Source: Malus domestica
Lineage: Eukaryota; Streptophyta; Magnoliopsida; Rosales; Rosaceae
Assembly (NCBI RefSeq): GCF_042453785.1
Contig: NC_091671.1
Span: 10,982,001-11,046,000 of the forward strand
Length of the DNA stretch: 64,000 nt
Direction: 5' to 3'
Shown here: one piece after another, positions 1-12,489 of the stretch
How positions within the stretch are numbered: the stretch's first letter is position 1
How the letters are laid out: each line of letters starts with the position of its first letter
Program-made: the position numbers and the translations under genes
The notes under the pieces: generated by a model
Told to the model about the DNA's origin: nothing
Databases searched by the model: none
The model's input: only the letters and a program-made list of their open reading frames with translations

Positions 1-391
1 ATCCCGGTTAAGCTCACATTCAAATGAGCTTAACATATTTAGTTTTTTAAATTTTTAAAAAGAGTATGAGATAATGATGATGTGATCTCCTATCAAGGGC
101 ATATTATTCTTAATATTACATAATTACCATTTTGCCCTCTTTAAGTAAATATTGTGTATCAAACGTGAGGGTAAAATAGGGAAAATAGGGGTATGATTGT
201 TATTTTCTCAAAAGATACAAAATTACTATTTTGCCCTCCTCATGTCAACATTGTATATTCAAAAGTGAGGGTAACATTGGAAGAAAAAGGGCAAAATTTT
301 GACAAACCCTCTTCTCTTAATAGAATAAGAATAGATAGATATAATTATGTTGAGCAATAAACCAATCAAAACTCATTTCACATAAAGTCCT

Positions 392-870
392 CCTTGCCGG
401 CTTAATTTGTTATCTTGTCATTATTTTTTCATTTCCAGCATTATTGGTATACCGACTATGGCCAGTATGTTAGCCAACAATAATAAGCCAATTCTTTATT
501 GTTGGATGTTGTTGTCGTAGGGTTACGATTTTCACGCTCATTTTTTAAACATCTGCACTCTAAACTGTATATTTTACATTCTTTTTACTCACATAGGAGT
601 GCAGGAGGTTGAAAATGAGTGCCAAAATTACGGTGTGATTGAGATTCACAAACTGCTCCTAGTAACATGAACTTGCTTACTTGAGTTAAAACCCTTGCTT
701 GAGGTTTCCTTCAAATAGGTCTTCTTGAAGGCTGATTTGGTGCTCGAAAACTTAGCTAGTCGAAAGTTGAGGCATCCCAATGACTGGCTGGATTTATCTA
801 CAGTGCTACAACTACTGGAAAGTTGAAAGTTGGTGCTTAATGGATTTATTTACACCATCTGGGTATTAAC
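392..870 (+). promoter_or_regulatory. 5' flank of NPF copy A, duplicated upstream of copy B
   Basis: This non-coding block precedes the start codon of NPF copy A. Large parts recur at about 6030-6568 before copy B, for example the stretch around 'tttccagcattatt' and the stretch around 'gaaggctgatttggtgctcg'. The tandem duplication therefore took the promoter region with the gene. I see no confident TATA box or nitrate-response element, and no gene in positions 1-391. A perfect 10-bp inverted repeat (GTTAAGCTCA, 8-nt loop) lies at 7-34. Confidence 0.6.
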
Positions 871-960
871 ATGGATGCATCACTCCCCATGGACAGTGAA
901 GGACAAATGGTGGATGCTGGTGGTAAACGTGGTGGTTGGATCATCTTTTTATTCATCATA

Positions 961-1006
<46 letters not shown>

Positions 1007-3229
1007 GCACTTCTGTTGTTCACTTAGCAAACCATATGATCTTATTTTGTTTTGAGCAGGAACTTTAATGTGCTTGACACTTGCTGCTGGAGGATGGCAA
1101 GCAAATCTGGTTGTGTATCTGATTGAGGAGTTTAACGTGAAGAGCATTGATGCTACTCAGGTGTCAAATGTTGTCAATGGTTGCACTAGTTTATTTCCTA
1201 TCATTGGAGCAATTGTTGCAGACTCTTTCTTTGGCTGTTTCCCTGTCATCCTGATCTCGTCTTGTGTCTCTTTTCTGGTAATAGCCTCGCTCTGTCTCCA
1301 CTCTAACAAGCACACACGCTCACTTAGCCATGATAGTTCTGTTAATTGTTGATGTGGGATTATACACTTCCAATTTGCAACGTAAAGTTGAGTTTTATAG
1401 GATAATACACTTTCAATTCTCTGCTTAACGGAACAGTATTAGCCTACAATGAAGCATCTGAAGCATCTGAATCATCTGAATCCTTAAATAGTTGGTGCTA
1501 GAGACACGGTAGGAAGGTTTCCATATTTTCTTCTCGTATTTGAGCTGTACCTCGGGTACCTGCGGGCAATACATATCGTCGCATTTTTAATTTTCCTGTT
1601 GAACCAACTTGTTCTCTGAAAATTTTCAATACACGTCTAATCTCATTTTTAAATTCATTACAATTTATTCTTCGCAGGGATTGGTCCTATTCACTTTGAC
1701 TGCAACTCTTGATTCCTTGAGGCCCCCTTCATGTGAGAATGGATCTAGCTTGTGCGAAACACCATCAAAAGTTCAGTTTTCAGTCCTATATGCTAGTATA
1801 ACGCTGGGATCAATTGGACTGGGAGGCACTCGCTTTACTATAGCAACAATGGGAGCAAACCAATTTGACAAGCCTAAAAATCAAGGGATTTTCTTTAACT
1901 GGTTTTTCTTTGCCATGTATACGGCGACTGTTGTAAGTTCTACTGTCGTTGTGTATATTGAGGACAGTGTCAGTTGGGGGTTGGGATTTGGCCTATCTGC
2001 TCTTGTTAATTTGATTGGTCTGGTCGTATTCTCATCTGGAATCCATTTCTATCGTCGTGATAAGCCACAAGGTAGCCCATTTGTGAATATAGCTCGTGTT
2101 GTTGTTGCTAGTATCCGGAAATGGAATGTTAAGCTCACATCTCGAAGGGAGGATTACCACTACCACAATGATGGAGAGGCAAAGACAACTCCCGCAGCAC
2201 CTAAAAAGAGTTTCAGGTACCAGAATTTCCACATGTTCTGTATCCTCACATTGATTTTATCTTGGTGTCTTCTTTATTGCACGCCTCTTGTTTTTTGACT
2301 GTGAGGCCAAATAAAAAAGATAACTAGAAGATAATAAGTGACATCGTGTGTATAATTCAAATGAGCTTTTCCCTGATGTTTTTGATCTGTAATCATCATG
2401 TTGTTGCAGATTCCTGAACAGCGCAGCCCTGGAAACAGAAGGGGACTTGAAGCCTGACGGCTCAATTGCAAGGCCATGGAGGTTGTGCACACTCCAGCAA
2501 GTAGAAGATCTCAAAACTATCATTAGAATTTTCCCCGTGTGGTCTTCCAGCATATTTATAAGTACCCCAATAGCGATTCAAATGAGCTTAACGGTCCTGC
2601 AAGCTCTAAAGATGGACCGTCACATTGGATCACATTTCAAAGTCCCGGTTGGATCTGTCCTAGTCGTGGTTACAATCGCCTCTTGCATCGCTGTCCCAAT
2701 AATTGATCGTATCCTATATCCCGGCTGGCAGAAACTGACCCATAAATCTCCGACTCCCCTCCAAAGACTAGGAATTGGTCATGTCCTAAATATCACAGGC
2801 ATGGCTGTTTCCGCATTGGTCGAGTCAAAGCGTCTCAAAACAGCTCACGGTTCCAAGGTGCCAATGTTGGTCATGTGGTTATTCCCACAGTTGGTTTTGG
2901 TGGGCATCGGTGAAGCATTTCATTTCCCGGGGGAACTTCAGTTTTGCTATCAAGAATTTCCAGCGTCACTTCGTACCACGGCGACTGCAATGGTTGCGAT
3001 GATAATAGCCATTGCTTTTTACTTGAGCACGGCGCTGGTTGATCTTTTTCGGAGGGTTACAGAATGGCTGCCGGATGATATAAACGAAGGGAGGATAGAC
3101 AATGTGTACTGGGTTGTGGTTGTGATAGGTGTGCTCAACTTTGGTTATTTTTTGTTATGTGCCAAGTTGTACAAGTATCAGAATGTTAAGGGAGTGGAAG
3201 ATAGTAGCTCCTCAGTCTCTGAAGGTTAG
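871..3229 (+). CDS. NRT1/PTR family (NPF2, NAXT-type) transporter, copy A, four exons
   Basis: Likely a plasma-membrane proton/anion carrier of the major facilitator superfamily; NPF2/NAXT relatives move nitrate or chloride, so the substrate here is inferred. Exons are 871-961, 1060-1277, 1678-2216 and 2410-3229, all with GT-AG borders, and give 555 residues, normal for the family. Visible NPF signatures are GGWIIF at the start of helix 1, FNVKSIDATQVSN, GLGGTRF, ATMGANQFD, FFNWFFF, a DKPQGSPF loop, the long central loop, and GEAFHFPG near helix 10. The ExxER motif typical of helix 1 in most NPF proteins is not present; the matching stretch reads GTLMCLTLAAGGW. The start MDASLP aligns with exon 1 of the other copies. 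Exon lengths 2 and 3 (218 and 539 bp) equal those of copy D. It looks intact. The exact subfamily number is uncertain. Confidence 0.9.
963..1004. repeat. (TC)n microsatellite in intron 1 of NPF copy A
   Basis: About 20 TC units begin directly at the splice donor of the first intron. Copy D has a shorter imperfect TC run at the same place (42131-42150), so the tract predates the duplication. Length variation here could affect splicing or serve as a marker. Confidence 0.85.
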
Positions 3230-3639
3230 AAAATAATGTCTATCGATCTTATACTATAATATGAACTATTTAAGTTCTCGATTTGGACAATATTACTTTT
3301 GTCTAAAGTAGAGTTCCAAATTGGCACCATTCATGTTGCGGGTCTCAATTTGGCTTTAAATGCAAAGCTCTTGGATTTAAAAGAGATCTTGTTAGTACAC
3401 TAAGAGGAAGATGAGGGTTTGTAACCAGAACGAAGTAGATTGAAGAGAAATGTCCTAACCATGAAGGCAACACACCCTTTCTAAACAAGAAGATTTAAAA
3501 TAAATTGTTTGTTGCCACTTATTACTACAGTCTGGTGGTATCCTTCTTCACTTGTAAGTGAAATGTCTTAGGTTTGAATCTCGTGAATAACTTCATTGTT
3601 CGTCAGAAATACTATTTCCAATGGTAAAAAAATGCAATC

Positions 3640-3801
3640 TTTGAACGTTGGCTATGACTCACTCGAGCTTCCATTCCAACCAAATCTTGAAATACCCAGC
3701 CATACCATCTTGTGATAGTTACTAATCTTGATTATGCTTTCAATGTGTTTGACAAAATGCTTCAGAGGCATCCTCTACCTTCCATTGTCTACTTCGAAAG
3801 A
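3640..3801 (+). pseudogene. Relic of an RFL-like PPR gene start
   Basis: This stretch matches the 5' part of the PPR gene at 33.7 kb. It shares the leader words 'gaacgttggct' and 'gtgactcact', then CCAACCAAATCT, and then the segment encoding a DYAFNVFDKMLQR-like peptide and PLPSIV. About 150 bp present in the 33.7-kb gene are missing between the leader and the repeat part, and no continuous frame remains. It follows NPF copy A just as the larger PPR gene lies among NPF debris. Confidence 0.75.
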
Positions 3802-3975
3802 GGATCTTCTCCGGATTCACTTTGTGGGATCCTAGGGATCTCTACATCCTAACTGTTTATTGTACATCGTGCGGTCATTTTTTGTCAAGTATTATTTGTA
3901 AATCCTAAGTCACGTGCTATCTAGGCCACGTGAGTTTTTTAAGTAAAACGGTGAGCATTGATGTGTTGTATGACA

Positions 3976-5331
3976 CATGGCTGGTCCTGAGATTTTAGAG
4001 ACCCCATGCAAGATCCAAACGGGGGCCCTTACATGGCTTAAAATTTTGGTTGTTATATTTTCTTTTATATTTTTTATGTGCATAAATATAATGCACAAGA
4101 AAATAAATAAAAATGAAACATGGTGTGTTGAGTTTGTGTATCTATATGCATCCCTTATGTTTTTGGGTTTGAAATTCCTTGCTTTTTAATAGAAAAAGCA
4201 TGGTATGGTGGATATGTACTTATCATATTACCGTTCAAATATTATACTTAGAACCATTGTTGCTCTTTATTATCATCCAGAGTTCATCTCAATAAAATTT
4301 TATGTGTTAAACAGATCATTGATATATGGATGACAAAATGGTTTTAAAATAAAATGAAAATTAGATGACCATCAAATAGTGACTAGAAGATAAATGGTTA
4401 AATTCATAATTAAAAATAAATGTATCCGTTTGTATTTAATAATACTTATGTCACATCCTGGCCCGGGGTCCACCACATCCCGAGCCTGCTCCACTACCGT
4501 AGCATGATATTGTCCGCTTTGGGCCCCGACCACGCCCTCACGGTTTTGTTTTTGGGAACTCACATGAGAACTTCCCAGTGGGTCACCCATCATGAGAATG
4601 CTCTCGTGCGCTACTCGCTTAACTTCGAAGTTCCGATGAAACTCAAAGCCAGTGAGCTCCCAAAAGGTCTCGTGCCCGGTAGGGATGAGAGTATACATTT
4701 AAGGATCACTCCCCTGGGTGATGTGAGATCTTATAATCCACCCCCCTTAAGGGGCCCGACGTCCTCGTCGGCACACCACAGCCAGGGTTAGGCTATGATA
4801 CCAAATTGACACACCCCGACCTGGAAAGGTCGAAGCATGCTGGCCATCACCAAGAGGTGACGTAAACATAAGGGTAAGTGATGCAAGAAGTGAATAAAAT
4901 TAAAACTAATTAGAACTAAACAGTGAAAGAGTGCGCAATTCGTGGGTTTTAATTTTATTCACTTCTTGCATCACTTACCCTTATGGTTACATCACCTCCT
5001 GGTGATGGCCAACATGTTTCGACCTTTCCAGGTCGGGGTGTGTCAACTTATCTAGCTTTGGAGGAAAAAAAAACCCCAAAAAAAGCCCAATATGAAATAA
5101 ACACAGCTGAAAAAATTCAAAATTGTAAATACAGGCAGGCAAGGACTCGAACCCGTGCACAGATAGATAGCAAAAACAGCACCTGCCAAATCAGCTATGA
5201 TTGCTTTGTTTAATATGCTCACGTTTATGGTATATATCTTGTATATTTCAAAGGTTATTAAATTTAAAGGCCCCAAAAAAACAGGGGCCATGTGCGGTCG
5301 CACTCCTTGCACCCCCTCAAGGCTAGCCCTG
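3976..5331. mobile_element. hAT-type DNA transposon, non-autonomous, 1356 bp
   Basis: The element is flanked by a perfect 8-bp target-site duplication, GTATGACA (3968-3975 and 5332-5339), as expected for hAT elements. The ends are imperfect inverted repeats: CATGGCTGGTCCTGAG on the left, and on the right CAGGGCTAGCCTTGAG when read on the minus strand. No transposase frame is visible. It contains a nested LTR-type element at 4449-5045. Outside that insert the content is AT-rich, with a tRNA-like stretch near 5130-5210. Confidence 0.8.
4449..5045. mobile_element. Nested TRIM/LTR remnant with inverted LTR ends
   Basis: It is bounded by TG...CA and a 5-bp duplication ACTTA (4444-4448 and 5046-5050). 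Positions 4808-4905 and 4946-5045 are near-perfect inverted copies of one LTR end (GGTCGGGGTGTGTCA) around a roughly 40-bp loop. On the minus strand the left copy is followed by TGGTATCATAGCC, a primer-binding site of initiator-tRNA-Met type. The left part (4449-4807) is therefore internal or leader sequence in reverse orientation. No protein is encoded. Confidence 0.65.
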
Positions 5332-6636
5332 GTATGACAACATCACCTAGATCACGTGGGAGGCTGATAGCCTCACCATTTTTTATTTAAAAAAAAAAAA
5401 CAAAAAGACTCGACTTTCTAAGAAAGTCCACCCCACCCAAATTAACTCCCTAATCCTCCATTTCCTAAATCCCACTCCACCCAACCGAAGTCCACCATCA
5501 TCAGCACAATACCAATCTCTTCCCCAAACTTCATGTACCTATCGACACTTCAAGATCAACTTAATTAGGCATTTCAAGATCAATTTGATATTTATATTTA
5601 TTTTATTTGTTTGAGAAATAACTTTTCTTAGTCACAAGGAATTAGTGATCTTGTTAAAAAATGATGGAAAATGTTACACTAAATTGTTGTTTGTATAAAG
5701 ATTATAAATAAAAAATTGTAATTTATCATTTAATATTTCAATGGTATTTTCATCTATTTTTTTTAGCTTGAATATTGGGAACACTCGATATTAAAATTCT
5801 GGATCCACCATTGCACGTGACAGGGTGACTGTGACACCTACAACTTTTGCTCCCTCAGAATGTAGTTGTTGATCCCTCATGGCTCATATCCATGGATTAT
5901 TTAGCAGCTTTTTAGCTCACCTTTTGCTCTTATAGCGTTAGAGTGGAGCAATGAGTTTCATACAACATGCTTTTAGACATTATTCTTTGATAATCTTTCT
6001 CTTTGGTCTTGCATCAATCATTTCGCTTCAGTCCTTGCCACTATATTATCATTTCCAGCATTATTCATATACCTTTCGATTGCAAACATGTTAGCCAACA
6101 CTAATAAGCCAATTCTTTATTGTGGGATGTCGTTCTGGTAGGATTACGATTTTCACACTCATTTTGTAAGTACTCTAAACTGTATATTCACTTTTTTTCT
6201 ATGCCACCATTTACTTGAGTTAAACCCCTTGCTTGAGGTTTCCTTCATATAGGTATTCTTGAAGGCTGATTTGGTGCTCGAAAACATATCTAGTCGAAAG
6301 TTGAGGCATCTACAGGACTACGAAGATTGTGGGTGGATTTATCTACAGTACTACAACGATTTTAAGGTTGACAATTGGTGCTTAATGTTAGGAAGCATCT
6401 TTAGTTAGGTCCCTTGATAATAACAGAACGATGCTAGACCACAGTTAGTGTGGCATGTACAGGACTGCACCAGCTTGTTTACACGTTTATATAATGATGG
6501 GAGCTTGTGAACATGCATCTCGAAAAGAGGAAACCACGCTGACAGAGTTGCATCAGCTGGGTTGTGAGATGGATGCATCACTTTCTGTGAAAAGAGAAGG
6601 ACAAATGGTGGATGATGGTGGTAAACGCGATGGTTG

Positions 6637-7840
6637 TGTTCGGGCAGGAAATCTAGCTGAACAAGGTCCCTAGCTCGAGCACACAGTTCCCCAAGGAGTT
6701 GGCACTTTGGTTGATTGTCGGGCTCCGGCTTGCCGAGATGCTGCAAGAAGATGACAAAGTTAGTTTTGAAATGTGCCTTTGTGGGGCCTTAGGTGTAGCC
6801 TTGAGGCTCGCAATCAAAACTAACTAAGTGCTAAGGCGTGCCACTGCCCATCTCTGTATGGAAAATGTAGAACAAGTGTATTTAAGCCGATTACTTGCGC
6901 CCCAAGTTATTCTGACTTCTTGTTATCAAAGGATTGTCGTAGATGAGTTAAGTCTACATTAAGTTCTTTTCTATGCCTTGAGATCAAGGAGTTTTAGTTC
7001 TTTATCTTGTATGCTTAAAGGTTGGAGACCCAGATCTGATCAAGTCATCAATTTTAATTCACTTTTAATCTTTTTATGATAATAAAATTACTAAGTGAAC
7101 CAGATTTGAGAACTAATGGAACTTTGGATCATCAAAAGACTGGAAATGACTTGAATATATACTAGGCAATACATTATAACACAAGATCTATTAATTGAAA
7201 GACAAAACAAAGAAAGGCGGGCACAATTTCACCTTTTCGGGCAAGGTTAAACATCTTGCAATCTCTTCTTTATTGTAGTTCTAAAGGGTTAGGTACTGAA
7301 AGAGCAATGAGTGGTAAATGATTTTACGCAAGAGAATCAATACTATAGCATTTGGATAAGGTAGCAGAGCTTTTACATAGACAAAAGATGTCTTTCTAAA
7401 GGAAGTCTAAGGCTAAAAGGGTGCAGAATCTGAACAAAGTAAACCTTTCTGGATATTTGCTTAAATGAGAGGCAAGTTGTATGTTTGTTTGTTTGATTGG
7501 TTGAGTGTCCTTGTCTCTGGGCCATTTTCCCCTATTTATAGGCGAATTAGCCCGACTGCACCATTTCTACTCTTGTCCGAAAGTAACTGAAGGGTAGTGA
7601 GTCATTAGCATTTTTACATGTTCTGCCATTTGGAAAAGTGCTTTTGGGCCGAGAGTTGGATGATTTCCATTGGTTGTCACTTCCCTTGTAAGCACCTAAC
7701 CTTTGCATTTAATGGGGAGCCGTCATATTGTCTAGACATGAGTATCTGGGCTTGGTGCGGGTTTAGGGCAAAATCTCCTTTACTGAGCTCTTTTGGGCTT
7801 TTCTTCCCTCGAAGTCTTAAGTTAAATATTAACCCAAACA
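6637..7840. repeat. Left LTR of the exon-1 gypsy element
   Basis: TGTTCGGG...CCAAACA, 1204 bp, the same length as the right LTR with only scattered substitutions. No gene lies inside; short open frames here are chance. The sequence from 7841 to 8176 between this LTR and the first mobile-domain codon shows no feature. Confidence 0.9.
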
Positions 7841-8176
7841 ATGCATTCTTCAATTGTTGTTAAGCCTGCAAACCTATGCGCTAATAATGATTGAACATGC
7901 GTCACCTAGTAACCACCATCGCACGCCTTTACTCGAGACTTGCACCATTGATGCAGGCGTTTAATTAACCGATACTTCACACGAACCCACGATCTGTCCT
8001 TAATCAACTGTTTACTATATAATCCTTTCTTAATCCTCAGATTAAATACCTTAAATAGTTCCAATTCCTCACATTCTCAGGGCTTCCCAGAATTCCCAGA
8101 GCTCTTAAAAACTTTTCTTATTTTCGGCTCTGTCTTTCTGTCTTTAAATCTTCACATTTCCCTCCAAGTTTACCTA

Positions 8177-11100
8177 ATGGCCCTAAAAGCTACTCAAACT
8201 CGATCTTCTTATGAATCTAGTGAGGGTATTGCCACTTTGAGCCGTCTGCTCAACGCCTTTCATCGCCTTTGGGCAGGCTTGCACTCTGAACTTTTCTTTA
8301 AAGAAGAGGGGTACACTTACTAGGACCTACGTGGACTTCTCAGGTTCCAATTATAGTAGAGGCCAACATGCCCAAGGCCAATTGGTTCACTCTGAACCCG
8401 TTCCTGGCTGAGTTGGGCATTTCTTCCTCTAAGTGGTCAAACCACCGTCGCGACTTTCCTCTGATGAATGATAAAGCCTAGGTTAAATGGATAAATGAGC
8501 TCGAGCCTATCTTCAAAAGGAAATGGATGAACAATGGCATCTATGAACTGATAATGCTCTCAAAGACCACCGTGGTTGCTAAGCCTGAGTTATTGACCAC
8601 TGCTCTCCTTTTCTGGAACTTAGGCACCAACACCTTTGATTTCAAGATAGGCCCCATTTCTCTGACTATTCTGGATATGGCACAAATCTTTGGACTAAGA
8701 CCATCGGGCCGAATTATGGATGTGACTCATGACTAGGCTCCCCTTTTTCGTCCAATTGTTGAGAGTTTAGGCACTTCGGCTTCCCCGTTTCAACTGGAAT
8801 ATAACTCCGTAACTTTTAAGAGTTACGAGACCTCTTTCAAGGGCTTCATCCCTTTTGTGAAAAGAATTTTGGTGCAGACTCTTCTAATGCCAACTTGGAT
8901 CAAGAGCACATGTACTTCCTTTTGTAATGGCTTAACAAGCATGTCTTCCCTAATAAATCTAAGGGAATGAAGGTCGAGTGGATCCTCTTAGTAGAAGCCC
9001 TTCATAATTTTGATGATGTTACCACGGGCACTTTCCTTCTTTCTTAACTCTACCATCTTCTCTTTGAGATGACTCGGGGTGAACCATTTAAGAACAACCT
9101 TAATGAATCAATCTGGATGGTCCAATTATGGTTACAATGGTATTTTCCAGAGTTTCAGGTAACTAACTTGGTGTTTCCAGAGGGTGTGGCTCATGCCCGA
9201 ATTCTAGCCGAAGCTTCTCCCACAGACCATTCAATGTTTGCCTACTTTTATTTTTTTAGAGTCTACAGGACTTAAGCAGACTTGGAATGGGGAGGGTCTG
9301 TGTTTAGAAGGTATCCTTGGTTTTATAATCAAGCCTTCCAAGATGCCTTTGGAGAAGATGCTAATCCTTTTTACAGGGAGAAATTTATCAGTTGCATTCA
9401 ACCACGGGACTTAGCTTGGGGAGTTTACAACGATCGTTATGAACGCGGGTTGGAGGTTTATCATCCCAACTTCTGTAGTAAGCAATTCGGCTTTAGACAA
9501 GCCATTCCAATCCCATTCTTTGATTCTATTCATTGTGACACCTCTTATCGCCTCCAATCTCCTCAAGAAGTCATTTTTTTAGCTGCCCGATGTAGCCTTG
9601 AGGTTATGAGCAAGGTTGCCCGAAAGCCTTTAGCCCTTAATTTCGAATGCAACTCGACTTTCTCTACTTGATAGGAAGCTAAATGGATCAAGAAGTATGG
9701 ATGAGATTTGCGGGAAGCTCACGACCGTCTCTTCAACCAACTCTCTCTCAAATCGTATCCTAGCTCGGGCAAACTTGAGAATTGGAAGGAAATGGTTAGT
9801 CAAAAGAACCAGCTTCTACTGATATGTACTTTATGTTCCCTTAATTTATATCTTATGAAAATCTTGTTAATCTGTCTTTCTCTAGCTCCTTATTCATTTT
9901 TTTTCTTTAACATTTACAGCCCAAGGGAATACTGAAACGACAAACATTGGGTCAAATGAAGAATCTGTCGATGAACAGATCATTCAAGAAGTTGCCGCTG
10001 AGGCTAAAAGGCAAGAGAAAGAAGAATGAGGGGATATCTCTGAGCTATCTGGAGACTCAGAGGCTGAGGGAGAGCCTGAAAAAAAACATTCGAGTACCTA
10101 AGCGGGCATAGACAGTTGTGGTAGAAACTTCTGATTTTGAGCCTGAGAAACAGCCTAAACCCAAACGGGCAACCCCAACCAGAAAGAGTACAAGAACTCA
10201 GACTTCTAAGTCTTCAAAAGCTGCCTCTGCTTCAAAGACATCTACTGTTGTTGGGGTAGGCAGAAACAAAAAGCCTTCAATAAGTACTCCTTGCTTCAAT
10301 TTTCCATTTATAGTTTACGTCTGAAAGCTAACAATTTTATTTTATTTTCCTTTCAGGACCCCAGGTATCTAAGAAGCCTTATTTTGTTTCATTGGGCATA
10401 GAAATGCAACAAAAGGTCGAAGAACATGAAAATGCTGCCTTTAAAGAGTTAGAGGTATAGCCTGCCATTTTTATTTTTTTTTTAATTTTTTTCCTTTTCC
10501 TTTCTTAATTCTCTGCCTGACTATCTGCAACAGGATCTTCGAGAAAAAAAGATCTCACCCCCCGAGGCTTCTTCTCCTTCATCCCGATTAAGGCAAGCTC
10601 ATCCTTCTCGAGCAAAATCCATTCCTCTGGAGGTGACTTCCATTTCTCAGTTTGATCGTTCAACTGGGAAGATGATGCACTATGTTGAGGATGACAGTAA
10701 CCTAGTAAGTGCCTACCTTTAACACTTTCAAACTAAGAATCCTTTTTCTTTGTACTAATCATCTTCTACTCTTCCCAGCCTTCTCCAACACAGAAACCCC
10801 ATCAAACACAAGTTTCCATTTTCGGGGAGCATATAGTCCCTGAGATTCTTGTGGTCTTAGAGGTAACTAACCCACAGGCCTCTCGGGCATCTCCCACTGA
10901 TGCACTTAAAGCTTCTAAAGTGCCTGCTCCTCAACCTTAGGTTCCCCCCTCAGGTACATCATAACTTTAAACCTTCTACTTTTCTTTTTCATAAGTTAAT
11001 TACTAACTTTGGCCCCCACTTCTGCTATTTGTAGGTTTCTGTTGAAGGTTCGAACACTGTTTCTCTTCCCTTGGTAAGCCATGACAGTCCCTCCCGGTAA

Positions 11101-12003
11101 TCAGAGGAAGTAACTTCCCCTCCATCTCCTTCCAAGGTTATGGGCTTAACTCAGGTAGATTTACCTTGTCTTCTTATGACTCGTAAATTTTCCTTTTAAC
11201 ACGTCTGTCTTGGTTGCAACAAGGTTCTGGAGAAGGTTCGGGCAAATCTCCATCGTGCATAGTGCGCAAGAAAGATCTTCTTCGCCCCTTCCTGGTTCTA
11301 GTATCACAGGAATCTCTATCCCTAAGCCTGTGAGTAAGCGAGCCAAGACTTCTACAACAACTACTTTCATTCCTACTCTTTTAGTTGAGGTTGCCCTCAC
11401 TTCGACGGTTGAAGGTGCGAAAGGTGCACCTTTTGCTTATTTAGCATCATCCTTGCCCGACCTGGTAAAGAAATTCGGGCCAATCAAAACTAAATTGCAG
11501 TCATCTCCAACATTTTCTAAGTCTCATAATTTTCAAAATGCTCGTCAAATCTTCAAGGATTTGATGAAACAGGACTTCACAACTTCTTTCAGCCTTAAGA
11601 TTTTCCATGACGCGGAGAAGGCGCTTATTGAGCTTTACCAAGTTCAGTTGCTATCCCAGGCTCAATACAAGTCTTTTCTGAGTTTCTTCGAGAATTTAAG
11701 GGCATTATGAGATCAGCATCAGAAGGCGGAGCGGGCATCTAATAGAGTGAAGTGCTTTCAGGAAAAACACGTGAAGAGTACAGCCACGCTCCTGCAGTTG
11801 GTGGAAGAAGGGTCAGTGATGGAAGAAAGGATTACAGTGGTTAATTCTGAAATCCAGCTCCTAAATGAACAATTTTCTTTACTCAAAGCCGAGAAAGTGA
11901 CCCTCATTAACCACCTTTCCTAAAAAGTAGAAGAGATGGAGAAGATTTCGCAAGAGGTTGAGGATTCCAAAACCCAACTTATGAACAACAACATGTATTT
12001 ATG
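8177..12003 (+). pseudogene. Plant mobile domain (aminotransferase-like) gene carried by the gypsy element
   Basis: From an ATG at 8177 (MALKATQTRSSYES) a broken reading path resembles plant-mobile-domain proteins: WFTLNPFLAELGISSSKW, then TALLFWNLGTNTFDFKIGP and LDMAQIFGLRPSG (8590-8710), LNESIWMVQLWLQWYFPE (9099-9152) and FISCIQPRDLAWG (9388-9423). Later exon-like pieces are Ser/Thr/Pro-rich (10120-11350), then hydrophilic with a probable coiled coil (11430-12003). Several stop codons replace expected Trp (TGG to TAG at 8324, 8478 and 8734), and frames shift. It runs opposite to the gag remnant at 12.5-12.8 kb. Additional antisense genes of this kind are known in Tat-type Ty3/gypsy elements. 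The assignment is by motif recognition. Confidence 0.7.
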
Positions 12004-12489
12004 AGAACCAAGCTGAATTTTTACCATCATGCAAACTTACTTTTCTAGAATAGTTGCTCTGGCCGAAGATGTAAAGTTGTTGGACTAAGATTTCTGTAAT
12101 CCCTTCTTGAAATGAAATCTTCTTCTATTTAACTTTCTAGACTTTTAATAGTAGAAATCTCTCTCCAAATTTACCCGATCTTGTTAAGAAAAACTTCTGA
12201 ACATCTTGGACACGCCTTTTAGTTGAAAATCCCCTCCCAACCTTTGGAGGACCTTCCCTGAGGTTTCTTTTTCTGGCTGTCCACAAAACACTCAAGCTTC
12301 TAGCTTTTCCTTCTCTTGATTATCTTCTGATTAAGGATGTCTCTTGCTGCTAGTACTTCTAGCTTATACTTATGTTAACTGTATAAAGATACCCCCTCTA
12401 TTATAGCTGCTTTGGATTTTTCGGGCATTTTGAGAGTTTCCTCTGTGGATCTTTCATTCTTCTTTTACCTCCCAAGTGGCTCTCCCTTT

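Noticed and set aside
4420..4791. 123-residue open frame
   Set aside because: It lies across an LTR-type remnant nested in a hAT element; the sequence is non-coding repeat DNA in its family.
5120..5215. tRNA-like stretch on the minus strand (TAGCTGATTTGG ... GGGTTCGAGTCC)
   Set aside because: A-box- and B-box-like words are present, but no cloverleaf or acceptor stem can be drawn and no SINE ends or flanking duplication are visible. Possibly a decayed tRNA-derived repeat.
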